Source: a bacterium
GTDB lineage: Bacteria; CBDUZB01; JAGLHV01
NCBI GenBank assembly: GCA_023132075.1
Contig: JAGLYT010000006.1
Coordinates: 1-17,912 of the forward strand
Direction of reading: 5' to 3'
Length of the DNA: 17,912 nucleotides
In this document: piece after piece, positions 7,384-15,014 of the stretch
How positions within the stretch are numbered: position 1 is the stretch's first letter
Layout: the number at the start of each line of letters is the position of its first letter
Program-made: the position numbers and the translations under genes
The notes under the pieces: model-generated
The model's input: the letters and a program-made list of their open reading frames with translations, nothing else
Told to the model about the DNA's origin: nothing
The model's database searches: none

Positions 7384-8600
7384 TGAATATAAAAGGAATT
7401 AAATTATCGACACTGTTCCTGTGGTTTATATTGCTCTTTAATCCTTTCGCTTTTTCCTTTGGCGGGGATTTTCAAACAAAAGGACTTTTTTATCCGGATA
7501 GAGAGGAACTATTTGAAATAAGGAGCAGTCTTTTATTAGAAAATAAAGTGGATTTTAAATCATGGCTTATTTTCTACCAAAGTTGCTCCATAGAAGGGAT
7601 TTTCTCCAACAAAAAAGAAGATAACAATGAAGTTTTTCCGAAGGTAAGGGATACTGATTTGAATTTTTATTTTCCGGCAATAGATGTTAAAATAGGTTAT
7701 TCCAAAGTTTTTTGGGGAAAATTGGATTATATATCTCCGGTAGATATGCTGAATCCATTAGATGTTACTAAACTCTTTTTAGAAGGAGAAAGAAAAGAGG
7801 CAAAATTATCTGTTCCTTTGTTAATGGTTTCTCCTTATTGGGGTAGAGAATATCGGCTTGATTTTGTATTAGTTCCTTTTTTTAAAAAGGGCACTTATGA
7901 TGAGCTGAAAGAAAAAAATTCACCTTTTGATCCTGTATTCTTTCCATTGCCGGTGGAAGAAGATTTACCTTTGGAAAACATAAAAAACATGGAATATGGC
8001 AGTAGATTCTCCGGTATTTTTGGGGAAATTGATTGGTCTTTGTATTATTTTAGAGGGTTTGGAGATTTTCCCTCGTATTGTTTAGATATTGATTTAAATA
8101 AAATTAACGCAGTTTATTTCCAAAATGATATGTTCGGTTATGATTTTGAGTTGGTTTGGGGAAAATGGGGGATAAGAGGAGAAGGGGCTTTATTTGCCGG
8201 GGTCGGGTTTCAGGATAAGAATTCCTTAAATTACCATAAAGGAGATTCTTTTACCGGAGGGCTGGGATTGGATAGAACATTTGGGGATAATTATGTGAAT
8301 TTTAATTTGCTTTATAAAAAGATATTAATTGACGAAGTGATAGAAGAAAGGAAAGATGAAGTAACCATGGTGGCGAATATAGAACGAAAATTTTCCTATG
8401 AAAAAAAAATATTAAAACTTTTTTCTATGTATAATTTAATAGATGACAGCTGTTTTTTAAAAGGAACATTTAGTATTAATTGCCGGGAAAATCTGTGGAC
8501 CGATTTATCTGCGGGCTTTTTTACAGGGGAAGGGGAAGACAACTTAAGCAAATTTAAAAATAATGATTTTTTTTCGATAAAATTTAAATATAGTTTTTAA
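7383..8600 (+). CDS. Predicted outer-membrane beta-barrel, DUF1302-like
   Basis: The product is 405 residues with a signal peptide (about 1-27), no internal hydrophobic helices, alternating aromatic strands and a C-terminal Phe in KFKYSF. This C-terminus is the usual outer-membrane targeting signature. The segment GYSKVFWGKLDYISPVDMLNPLD (around 105-127) resembles the conserved W-G...P-V-D...N-P-x-D motif of DUF1302-type barrels, which are commonly encoded beside RND permeases and LolA-fold proteins. The start overlaps the RND stop (TAATG), so this is the third cistron of a coupled operon. It probably forms the outer-membrane end of the pathway. The family assignment is by motif only and overall divergence is high. 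Confidence 0.72.
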   Translation: MNIKGIKLSTLFLWFILLFNPFAFSFGGDFQTKGLFYPDREELFEIRSSLLLENKVDFKSWLIFYQSCSIEGIFSNKKEDNNEVFPKVRDTDLNFYFPAIDVKIGYSKVFWGKLDYISPVDMLNPLDVTKLFLEGERKEAKLSVPLLMVSPYWGREYRLDFVLVPFFKKGTYDELKEKNSPFDPVFFPLPVEEDLPLENIKNMEYGSRFSGIFGEIDWSLYYFRGFGDFPSYCLDIDLNKINAVYFQNDMFGYDFELVWGKWGIRGEGALFAGVGFQDKNSLNYHKGDSFTGGLGLDRTFGDNYVNFNLLYKKILIDEVIEERKDEVTMVANIERKFSYEKKILKLFSMYNLIDDSCFLKGTFSINCRENLWTDLSAGFFTGEGEDNLSKFKNNDFFSIKFKYSF

Positions 8601-8633
8601 TCTGATTTTTTCGTTTTATTACGTATCTGTTTA

Positions 8634-8642
8634 TGTTACAAT
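8634..8642 (+). promoter_or_regulatory. Possible extended -10 promoter before the HAD gene
   Basis: TGTTACAAT combines a TG extension with the -10 box TACAAT (8637-8642, five of six consensus bases). No good -35 box lies 17 bases upstream, which extended -10 promoters can tolerate. It would start a transcript about 35 bases before the ATG at 8685. Confidence 0.4.
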
Positions 8643-8684
8643 AACTAATTAAGTAAAGCACAAAATTAAAAGGATAAGAAAATT

Positions 8685-9341
8685 ATGATAAAATTGGTTA
8701 TTTTTGATTTGGATGGAACATTAATTGATGCATATGAAGCAATTGAAAAAAGCTTAAATTATACCCTAAAAACATTGAAATATAAAACGGTTGGATTTTC
8801 CGCCGTACATAAGGCAGTGGGTGGAGGGAATGTGAATTTTATTAAAACATTTGTAAAAAACAAACATGTAGAGGAAGCACTGGAGATTTATCGTCAACAT
8901 CATAAGTCATCGCTGCTTACTTATGCGTGTACGATACCTTTTGCAGAAAAAATGTTAAAAAGTCTTAAAAAAAGGAATTTTAGGTTGGCAGTAGCTACTA
9001 ATCGGCCGGAAAAATTCAGCTTGATTTTATTAAATCATTTGGGGTTAGACAATTATTTCGATTTAATTACCTGTGCAGGGACAATGGAAGAACTTAAACC
9101 TGAGCCGACTTTGTTATTAAAAATTTTGAAAGAATTAGAAATTAATTCCGATGAAGCACTTTATGTCGGAGATATGACTGTAGATATTTATGCGGGAAAA
9201 AATGCGGGAATACGGACAATTGCCGTAATGAGCGGTTCTTCTTCCGAGAGTGAATTAAAAAAAGCAAAACCTCATAAACTCATTTCCAGTATTGCCGAGT
9301 TGACTAATTTGGAACAGATAAAGGAAATTGTAAAAATTTAA
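8685..9341 (+). CDS. HAD-superfamily phosphatase, phosphoglycolate phosphatase-like
   Basis: This 218-residue protein shows all four HAD motifs in order. Motif I is FDLDGTL with nucleophile Asp8 and Asp10. Motif II is Thr105 in AVATNRPE. Motif III is Lys138 in LKPEPT. Motif IV is YVGDMTVD with Asp163 and Asp167. A helical cap between motifs I and II (about 15-90) places it in subclass IA with Gph-like hydrolases. It is cytoplasmic, with no signal sequence. The substrate cannot be assigned; Gph relatives act on phosphoglycolate and other small phosphate esters. It is preceded by AAGGATAAGAAAATT-ATG, a reasonable ribosome binding site. Only two bases separate its stop from the DUF1007 gene, so they share a transcript, although no functional link is evident. 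Confidence 0.88.
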   Translation: MIKLVIFDLDGTLIDAYEAIEKSLNYTLKTLKYKTVGFSAVHKAVGGGNVNFIKTFVKNKHVEEALEIYRQHHKSSLLTYACTIPFAEKMLKSLKKRNFRLAVATNRPEKFSLILLNHLGLDNYFDLITCAGTMEELKPEPTLLLKILKELEINSDEALYVGDMTVDIYAGKNAGIRTIAVMSGSSSESELKKAKPHKLISSIAELTNLEQIKEIVKI

Positions 9342-9343
9342 AA

Positions 9344-9991
9344 ATGTTGATGCAGATAAGAATGAAAATACGAAAGAATTTTTGTCGGGCAATTATATTG
9401 TGTTTTTTATTTGTTAGTGATTATGTGGCGGCCCATCCGCATGTTTTTATTGACAATGAAATAACTATTGTTTTTAATCAGGAGGGATTGGCCGGAATAA
9501 AAATAAAGTGGTTTTTTGATGAGATGTTTAGTAGTATGATAATACATGATTACGACGAAAATAAAAATGGTGTTTTTGACTCGGTCGAAATAGAGGCGAT
9601 TAAGAACGGGGCTTTTTCCAATTTAAGAAAGTTTAATTATTTTACCAGAATCAAAATAGACGGAAAGCCTTTTATAGTAGAATCCGCAGAAAATTTTTCA
9701 GTATCTAAAGAAGATGATTGTGTTGTTTATAATTTTTTTATTCCTTGCAAGGCAGAAGCAGAAATTTGCCATAAAGAAGTTAAAATATCTGTATATGATG
9801 ATTCTTATTATGTTGATATTTTAAAACTGGATAGGGATGTAATTCAATTTAAAGGGAATGATTTGATTGAGTATGAATATGAATTGCGGGATGATACCGG
9901 AAATCCTTATTATTTCGGGCAAATATTCCCTCAGGAAATGATTCTGAAATTTAAGAAAAAAAATGAACAAAAAATCAATAATATTAATTAG
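9344..9991 (+). CDS. DUF1007 family periplasmic protein linked to nickel/cobalt transport
   Basis: The product is 215 residues with a signal peptide ending in VAA (residue 30). Predicted cleavage exposes an N-terminal HPHVFID, the diagnostic start of DUF1007 proteins. A canonical twelve-residue EF-hand-like loop, DENKNGVFDSVE, occupies residues 71-82 and could bind Ca2+ or another metal. The conserved KWFFDEMFSSMI precedes it. DUF1007 genes usually sit directly before NicO-type nickel/cobalt transporters, as here, where the two genes overlap by 29 bases. It probably binds or presents metal in the periplasm; that role is inferred. The start region has three in-frame ATGs (9344, 9350, 9362) and no good ribosome binding site, so the exact start is uncertain and translational coupling to the HAD gene is likely. 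Confidence 0.85.
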   Translation: MLMQIRMKIRKNFCRAIILCFLFVSDYVAAHPHVFIDNEITIVFNQEGLAGIKIKWFFDEMFSSMIIHDYDENKNGVFDSVEIEAIKNGAFSNLRKFNYFTRIKIDGKPFIVESAENFSVSKEDDCVVYNFFIPCKAEAEICHKEVKISVYDDSYYVDILKLDRDVIQFKGNDLIEYEYELRDDTGNPYYFGQIFPQEMILKFKKKNEQKINNIN

Positions 9992-10898
9992 TTTAATTTC
10001 AGGTTTTATTTTTCAGCCGGTATTATTTGCCGGTGATAATCCCTTTGTATCCGGGTCTCCGGATACAAAAGCAGTGAAGGCCGTTCGCTATCCGGGATTT
10101 ATGCAAAAGATAATGATTAAGATTGTTCCGCTTCAGCAAAAATTAAGTGCTAAATTGACTAAATTAATCCGGGAAATAAAAAATACCGGTTCGGGGCGGG
10201 CACTTTGCATTATTATTTTAATTTCTTTTCTTTATGGTTTTATTCATGCCCTTGGACCCGGACATGGAAAAACAATAACATTTTCCTATTTTTTAGCAAA
10301 ACAAGCAGATATTAAAAAAGGAATCATTGTAGGAAGTTTAATAGCCTTTCTCCATGTTTTTTCAGCGTTAGTTATAGTATTGATACTATATTTGATTGTT
10401 CAACAGGCGTATTTGATTTCTTTTGAAAATTTGAGCAGGACAATCAAGTTAATAAGTTATGCACTGATTGCATTGATTGGATTATTTTTGTTGATTAAAG
10501 CATTTATTGATTTAGGAAAATTTATTGATTTACGAAAAAGAAAAAAAAATTCAGTTTTAGAAGAAGACATTTCTTATAGTAAAATCAATACTAAAAATAT
10601 AATTCCTGTTGCTTTTGCTGTAGGTATGATTCCTTGTCCGGGAGCGGTTATTATTTTGTTATTTTCAATATCGATGGATGTTTTAAAAGTTGGAGTGATT
10701 TCGATATTCAGTATGGCGATGGGAATGGCAGTTACTATTTCTCTGGTAGGAGTTTTGACTATTGTTTCTAAACGCGGAGTGTTAAAGTTTATTGCCGGGA
10801 AAAGTAAGGTGAGAGATATTTTTCAAATCAGTACCCAGATATTCGGTTCATTATTTATTTTGTTTTTAGGAATTATTTTATTTGTAAGTTTTCTCTAA
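9963..10898 (+). CDS. NicO-family nickel/cobalt transporter (RcnA/UreH-like)
   Basis: This 311-residue membrane protein has a signal-like N-terminus, a soluble stretch (about 25-75) and about six membrane helices. The first core motif is GFIHALGPGHGKT (His95 and His101), the hallmark metal site of NicO transporters. A further His131 lies in the next helix, and GMIPCPGAVIILLFS (221-235) is the second signature. The His-rich loop of E. coli RcnA is absent; a charged loop (about 190-210) takes its place. Transport direction is not decidable from sequence, but pairing with DUF1007 is usually linked to metal handling or uptake. It starts inside the end of the DUF1007 gene, overlapping by 29 bases in another frame. 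Confidence 0.88.
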   Translation: MNKKSIILISLISGFIFQPVLFAGDNPFVSGSPDTKAVKAVRYPGFMQKIMIKIVPLQQKLSAKLTKLIREIKNTGSGRALCIIILISFLYGFIHALGPGHGKTITFSYFLAKQADIKKGIIVGSLIAFLHVFSALVIVLILYLIVQQAYLISFENLSRTIKLISYALIALIGLFLLIKAFIDLGKFIDLRKRKKNSVLEEDISYSKINTKNIIPVAFAVGMIPCPGAVIILLFSISMDVLKVGVISIFSMAMGMAVTISLVGVLTIVSKRGVLKFIAGKSKVRDIFQISTQIFGSLFILFLGIILFVSFL

Positions 10899-10945
10899 GG
10901 TTTTTAAAAAAAGAAAACAAATGAAACGTTTAATAAGGGATAACA

Positions 10946-11884
10946 ATGGGCGATATAGCAATTCAGGTATCAAATTTAACTAAACTTTATGGAAAGACAT
11001 TAGCTGTTGACCGGATTAATTTTGAGGTTAAAAAAGGTGAAATTTTTGGTTTTCTTGGACCCAACGGAGCGGGAAAAACAACTACTCAAAGAATCCTGAC
11101 CGGGATTATAAAGGCAAATTCCGGTACTGTTTCAATAATGGGATTGAATATTGAGACAGAATCATTTTATGCTAAAAGGCAGATTGGGGTTGTTCCGGAA
11201 ATAGCCAATGTCTATATTGATTTGAGTGCCTGGAATAATTTGATGCTTATAGGAAGTTTATATGGGCTTTCTAAAAAAAATAGAATTGCAAAAGCAGAAG
11301 AGTTGCTTAAACTATTTAATCTTTATGAAAGAAAAGATGAAAAGACAAAAACATTTTCTAAGGGAATGAAACAAAGGTTACTTTTAGCTATGGCATTGAT
11401 GTCCGAACCTAAAGTCCTTTTCCTTGATGAGCCGACCAGCGGGTTAGATGTACAAAGTTGTCGATTAATCAGAGAGAAAATATTAGAATTCAACCGGCAT
11501 GATATGAGCATATTTTTAACGACCCATAATATTACTGAAGCAGACCAGATGTGTAATCGGGTGGCCATTGTTAATCATGGGAAAATTGCCGTTATTGATA
11601 CGCCTGAAAAATTAAAAAAAGAATTTCAGTTTATGCAGGTGATTGAAGTATTGTTTAATAAGGAAATTCAGAATAAGAGGGAATTAGAAAAAATGAGAGG
11701 TATAAGTAAAATACAAAAGGTAAATGATAAATTTAAAATATATACTGACGATACGGATTGTTTGATAAGGGAAATAATTAATTTTTCCCATCGGGAAAAA
11801 TTAAAAATTATCAGTCTTAATACATTAGCTCCAAATTTGGAAGAAGTTTTCCTTAAGATTGTCGAAGAGCATAAATCCGGATGA
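10946..11884 (+). CDS. ABC transporter ATP-binding protein, DrrA-like
   Basis: This 312-residue ATPase has Walker A GPNGAGKTT (38-46), signature FSKGMKQR (137-144), Walker B VLFLDEP (Asp161, Glu162) and an H-loop His194 in TTHNITEAD. Two positions are unusual: the signature reads SKGM in place of SGGQ, which is common in DrrA-type exporters, and the Q-loop region VVPEIANVY has Glu85 where Gln is expected. After about residue 215 there is a DrrA-like C-terminal domain. AAGGGA precedes the ATG. It pairs with the ABC-2 permease gene just downstream to form an exporter. The substrate is unknown; relatives move drugs, lipids or polysaccharides, or serve in gliding. Confidence 0.92.
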   Translation: MGDIAIQVSNLTKLYGKTLAVDRINFEVKKGEIFGFLGPNGAGKTTTQRILTGIIKANSGTVSIMGLNIETESFYAKRQIGVVPEIANVYIDLSAWNNLMLIGSLYGLSKKNRIAKAEELLKLFNLYERKDEKTKTFSKGMKQRLLLAMALMSEPKVLFLDEPTSGLDVQSCRLIREKILEFNRHDMSIFLTTHNITEADQMCNRVAIVNHGKIAVIDTPEKLKKEFQFMQVIEVLFNKEIQNKRELEKMRGISKIQKVNDKFKIYTDDTDCLIREIINFSHREKLKIISLNTLAPNLEEVFLKIVEEHKSG

Positions 11885-11912
11885 TTCAATTTTTTTTAAT
11901 ATAAGCTAAGTG

Positions 11913-11928
11913 TTTTTTTTTGGGGGGG
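11913..11928 (+). repeat. Homopolymer tract T9-G7 before the ABC permease
   Basis: Nine T residues are followed by seven G residues between the ATPase stop and the permease start. The G-run may act as the ribosome binding site for the permease. Such tracts slip during replication and during sequencing, so length variation here could be real or an artefact. Confidence 0.6.
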
Positions 11929-11942
11929 TGAAAGCTAAGATT

Positions 11943-12701
11943 ATGGGGAAAAACAATTTATTTTTAACCCAGCTTAGAAGTGCTTGCAGCATATGTAAAA
12001 AAGATATTTTAATTTATTATTTAAAATCACCGGTTTTAATTTTTAGTTTTGTATCCCCCTTTTTTCTTTTGCTTGCTTTTATATTTGGGAGAAATCTGTC
12101 TTTCGACTTTTTGTTGCCGGTAGTTTTAGGGTTATCTATATTTTTTACTTCATCTTCCGTTGGCCCGATAATCATTCCATGGGAAACAAGAATGCGTACT
12201 CTGGAAAAATTAGTTAGTTGCCCTATATCCCTGGAATTTATCTTGTTGGGGGATATATTGGCCGGATTTCTTTATGGGGTAGGGGTTACTCTGGTAATTT
12301 TAATGGTTTTTATGGGTTTTTCTATTTTAGTGATAGATAATCTATTTTTCTTGATTTTAGCAATAATATTATCAAATCTTTGTTTTTCCTGTTTAGGTAT
12401 TTTAATCTCTATTCCTCCGACGGATAATCCGTCAAATATTATGATGCTTTCTAACTTAGTAAAATTCCCGCTTGTTTTTATTAGCGGAGTATTTATGCCT
12501 GTTAATCAATTACCATTTTTAATAAGGATATTAGCAAAATTTTCTCCCCTAACTTATACCGTTGACCTTTTAAGATGCAGTTTGGGTAAAGAACATATTT
12601 ATTCGGGGTTTTTTAGTTTGTTGGTTATTATTGTTTTTATTATCATCTTTTTTTGTTTAGCAATATTTTTTCATAAGAAAAATTTATCTAAAAGATTTTA
12701 A
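11943..12701 (+). CDS. ABC-2 type transporter permease
   Basis: The product is about 252 residues with six predicted membrane helices. It carries the ABC-2 permease features GDILAGFLYGVGVTLVI and KFPLVFISGVFMPVNQLP, followed by SPLTYTVDLLR near the C-terminus. This last motif is common to DrrB- and NodJ-type exporters. Together with the ATPase just upstream it would form a homodimeric or heterodimeric exporter in the inner membrane. I chose ATG 11943 because it follows the G-run and the mature-looking N-terminus begins there. In-frame GTG codons at 11910 and 11928 would add residues translated from the T9-G7 tract, which looks non-coding. The next gene follows after 12 bases. Confidence 0.85.
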   Translation: MGKNNLFLTQLRSACSICKKDILIYYLKSPVLIFSFVSPFFLLLAFIFGRNLSFDFLLPVVLGLSIFFTSSSVGPIIIPWETRMRTLEKLVSCPISLEFILLGDILAGFLYGVGVTLVILMVFMGFSILVIDNLFFLILAIILSNLCFSCLGILISIPPTDNPSNIMMLSNLVKFPLVFISGVFMPVNQLPFLIRILAKFSPLTYTVDLLRCSLGKEHIYSGFFSLLVIIVFIIIFFCLAIFFHKKNLSKRF

Positions 12702-12713
12702 AGAGGAGAATAA

Positions 12714-13460
12714 ATGAAAAAAGAAAATTTAAAAAAAAATATTTTTATCATTGTTTTATTAATAGGATTAATTAGTCTGGTATTTAGTAATTTATTAACT
12801 GATTGTGCCCTGGATTTTTTAGAGAAGGTTTCTAAAATCGGCTTTACTAATTTGGCTTTAATAGGGGTCCTAAAAGGTATTTTAGCTATGGCTTCCAGTA
12901 TTGATATTGGAGTAGGGGTGGAAATGAACATCGGTGCAATTTTAAAAGGGTTATGTGATATTGTTGATAAAGCATTTAATTTTTTTATAATTTCTAACGG
13001 CTTAGTTGTTTTACAGATTTTTTTGTTAAAAATAAGTAAATTCCTGGTTATAAAAATATTAATAGTTGTTTCCGCAGGGCTCATTTTTGTAAAACAGGTA
13101 AAAAAAATTGCTTTGCCGGTATTATTGGGTTTTTTGTTGATTAATCCGGGATTTTCTTTGTATGTTTATGTGACTAAAATCATTTATGAGGAGACCATTC
13201 CTTCTGCCGGGAATGAAATTACGGAAAGGCTGGAATATATAAAAAATAATTTTCAGAAAATGGTTGAAGTGGAAGGATTTTTTGCGAAGGTTAAAAGTGT
13301 GCCTAAAACTATACTGCTTCTTGTATCCGGGGCGTTAAACAGTTTAGCCGATATTATTCTGATTTATTTTGTTTCTTCAATGGTTTTATTTTTGTTCCTT
13401 CCGGGCATTTTTTATTATGGGATGTACTTGTTGATGAAAAAATTATTATTAAAGATTTAA
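12714..13460 (+). CDS. Unrecognised multi-pass membrane protein
   Basis: I do not recognise the family. The 248-residue product has an N-terminal hydrophobic helix (about 9-27) and a segment with the glycine-rich pattern SSIDIGVGVEMNIG (62-75), followed by a helix with an acidic tail (CDIVDKAFNFF). Several strongly hydrophobic helices follow (about 90-150), then a charged amphipathic stretch (about 160-200) and two more membrane helices at the end. The GVGVE segment looks like a conserved element rather than a filler loop. A strong ribosome binding site AGAGGAG precedes the ATG, and the gene follows the ABC permease by 12 bases, so it is probably co-transcribed with the exporter. It may be an accessory subunit or unrelated; the sequence does not decide. 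Confidence 0.8.
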   Translation: MKKENLKKNIFIIVLLIGLISLVFSNLLTDCALDFLEKVSKIGFTNLALIGVLKGILAMASSIDIGVGVEMNIGAILKGLCDIVDKAFNFFIISNGLVVLQIFLLKISKFLVIKILIVVSAGLIFVKQVKKIALPVLLGFLLINPGFSLYVYVTKIIYEETIPSAGNEITERLEYIKNNFQKMVEVEGFFAKVKSVPKTILLLVSGALNSLADIILIYFVSSMVLFLFLPGIFYYGMYLLMKKLLLKI

Positions 13461-13477
13461 CGGGGTTATGATTAATA

Positions 13478-14524
13478 ATGGCGATAAAAGCAGTAGTATT
13501 GTTTTCGGAAGGGTTAGATAGCAGTTTGGCGGTAAAACTTATGCAGGAACAGGGGATAGATGTTATTGCAGTTAATTTCGTTACACCTTTTGGTGTAGGA
13601 AATAAAGACAAAAAAAAGAACGGGACGATTATAGAAAGAGCAAAAGAATTGAATGTTGAATTAAAATTATACAAAGTCGGGGACGATTATCTTCAAATAG
13701 TAGAAAATCCACGTTATGGATACGGTAAAAATTTAAATCCCTGTATAGCTTGCCGAATTTGGATGTTTAAAAAAGCAAAAGAATTAATGCATGAGACGGG
13801 GGCTAAATTTATTGTTAGCGGAGAGGTTTTGGGGCAACGGCCGATGAGTCAGAAAAGATATACCATGGAAATTATTGAGAAAGAAAGCGGGTTGGAAGGT
13901 TTTATTGTCCGTCCTCTTACGGCAAAGTTGTTAACATCCAGCATTCCGGAGCAGAAAGGGTGGGTAAAAAGAGAAAAATTTTTTGACATTCTGGGGCGTT
14001 CAAGAATAAGGCAATTTGATTTAGCCAAAAAGTTTAAAATTACAAATTATGACAATCCTGCGGGGGGATGTTTGCTGACCGATTCAAGTTTTTGTTTAAA
14101 GATAAAAGACTTGATTAATTCTGATATGTTCAATATAGATAATATTAACTTAATAAAAAACGGAAGATATTTTAATATTAGTAATTGTTTTAAATTAGTA
14201 GTGGGAAGGAATGAAGGGGAAAATGCCGGATTATTAAATCTTGCCGGGAAGGGAAATTTGATTTTAGAGCCGGTGGTAAAAGGTCCTGTAGCTATAGGAC
14301 GGGGAGAAATAAACGATAAATATATCCAAATTGCTTTGGAAATTGTTGCTTATTATTGTAAAGGACAGGAAAATAATTTTAAAATTAAATTTAGCATTTT
14401 TCCTGATACGGCGAAAAACGCTATTGTTAAGGGTAAAATGACGGAAGAAGTCTTGTCCGGTTATAGAATAAAATCAACTAAGAAAGTTAATACCACCTTA
14501 AAAGAAAGGAGTGGATTCTTATGA
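13478..14524 (+). CDS. PP-loop ATPase, ThiI/MnmA-like tRNA thiolation family, with NFACT-R-like C-terminus
   Basis: The 348-residue protein opens with the PP-loop SEGLDSS (10-16), a variant of the SGGxDS motif of ATP-pyrophosphatases that adenylate tRNA uridine for sulfur transfer. A CxxC pair, Cys89 and Cys92 in NPCIACR, and a further Cys198 in AGGCLLTD are arranged as in the MnmA/ThiI-like group, where cysteines carry sulfur or bind a cluster. The conserved [12 protein letters not shown] lies at 114-125. The last third (about 215-348) resembles the NFACT-R-type RNA-binding module linked to this group. Databases often label such proteins as tRNA methyltransferase, but no methyltransferase motif is visible. 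The exact modified base is unknown. It overlaps the YjbQ gene by four bases (ATGA), indicating coupling. Confidence 0.8.
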   Translation: MAIKAVVLFSEGLDSSLAVKLMQEQGIDVIAVNFVTPFGVGNKDKKKNGTIIERAKELNVELKLYKVGDDYLQIVENPRYGYGKNLNPCIACRIWMFKKAKELMHETGAKFIVSGEVLGQRPMSQKRYTMEIIEKESGLEGFIVRPLTAKLLTSSIPEQKGWVKREKFFDILGRSRIRQFDLAKKFKITNYDNPAGGCLLTDSSFCLKIKDLINSDMFNIDNINLIKNGRYFNISNCFKLVVGRNEGENAGLLNLAGKGNLILEPVVKGPVAIGRGEINDKYIQIALEIVAYYCKGQENNFKIKFSIFPDTAKNAIVKGKMTEEVLSGYRIKSTKKVNTTLKERSGFL

Positions 14525-14937
14525 AAAGTTATAGAGAAGAATTATGGTTTAATACCCAAACCAGACAGGCATTTATTAATATTACTCCACAGGTTGAATC
14601 TGCTTTGAAAAAAAGCAAAATTAAAGAGGGGCTCTGTCTGGTTAATGCAATGCATATTACCGCCAGTGTTTTTATTAATGATGATGAAAGGGGTTTGCAC
14701 CGGGATTTTTCCGAGCTGTTAGAAAAATTAGCTCCTTACGGAAAAGATAAATACAAACATAATTTAACAGGTGAGGATAATGCTGACTCTCATTTGAAAA
14801 GAACTTTTATGGGGCGGGAAGTAGTAGTAGCAGTAACCGGTGGAAAACTCGATTTTGGGCCGTGGGAGCAGATATTTTACGGTGAATTTGACGGCCTCAG
14901 AAGGAAACGAGTTTTAGTAAAAATTATCGGTGAATGA
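14521..14937 (+). CDS. yjbQ: YjbQ/UPF0047 family protein (secondary thiamine-phosphate synthase enzyme)
   Basis: This compact 138-residue protein carries the family core. It has [15 protein letters not shown] (42-56, with His45 and Thr47) and [12 protein letters not shown] (83-94). The C-terminal [20 protein letters not shown] (106-125) holds the conserved Trp, Glu and Gln. Family members are trimers with a metal-like site and show weak thiamine-phosphate synthase activity; the physiological role remains uncertain. The length is normal and all key residues are present. The ATG overlaps the upstream PP-loop gene stop (ATGA), with AAAGGAG about ten bases before it, so the two proteins are probably made together. 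Whether this reflects a shared sulfur or thiamine-related job is inference. Confidence 0.93.
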   Translation: MKSYREELWFNTQTRQAFINITPQVESALKKSKIKEGLCLVNAMHITASVFINDDERGLHRDFSELLEKLAPYGKDKYKHNLTGEDNADSHLKRTFMGREVVVAVTGGKLDFGPWEQIFYGEFDGLRRKRVLVKIIGE

Positions 14938-15014
14938 TTGAAAAAAACAAAACAAGAGGACAAGACTATATTCTTAGTAAGTAAAACGGCGGTAGTTAAA
15001 TAAGGGTTTAATTT

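Noticed and set aside
12698-13084. A minus-strand open frame inside the unknown membrane protein gene
   Set aside because: It lies wholly within a plus-strand gene with a good ribosome binding site and membrane topology; its own translation is low-complexity and unsupported.
14938-15014. A promoter before the uncharacterised membrane protein (TATATT near 14967)
   Set aside because: No acceptable -35 box at 16-18 bases upstream and no TG extension, so I did not call it.
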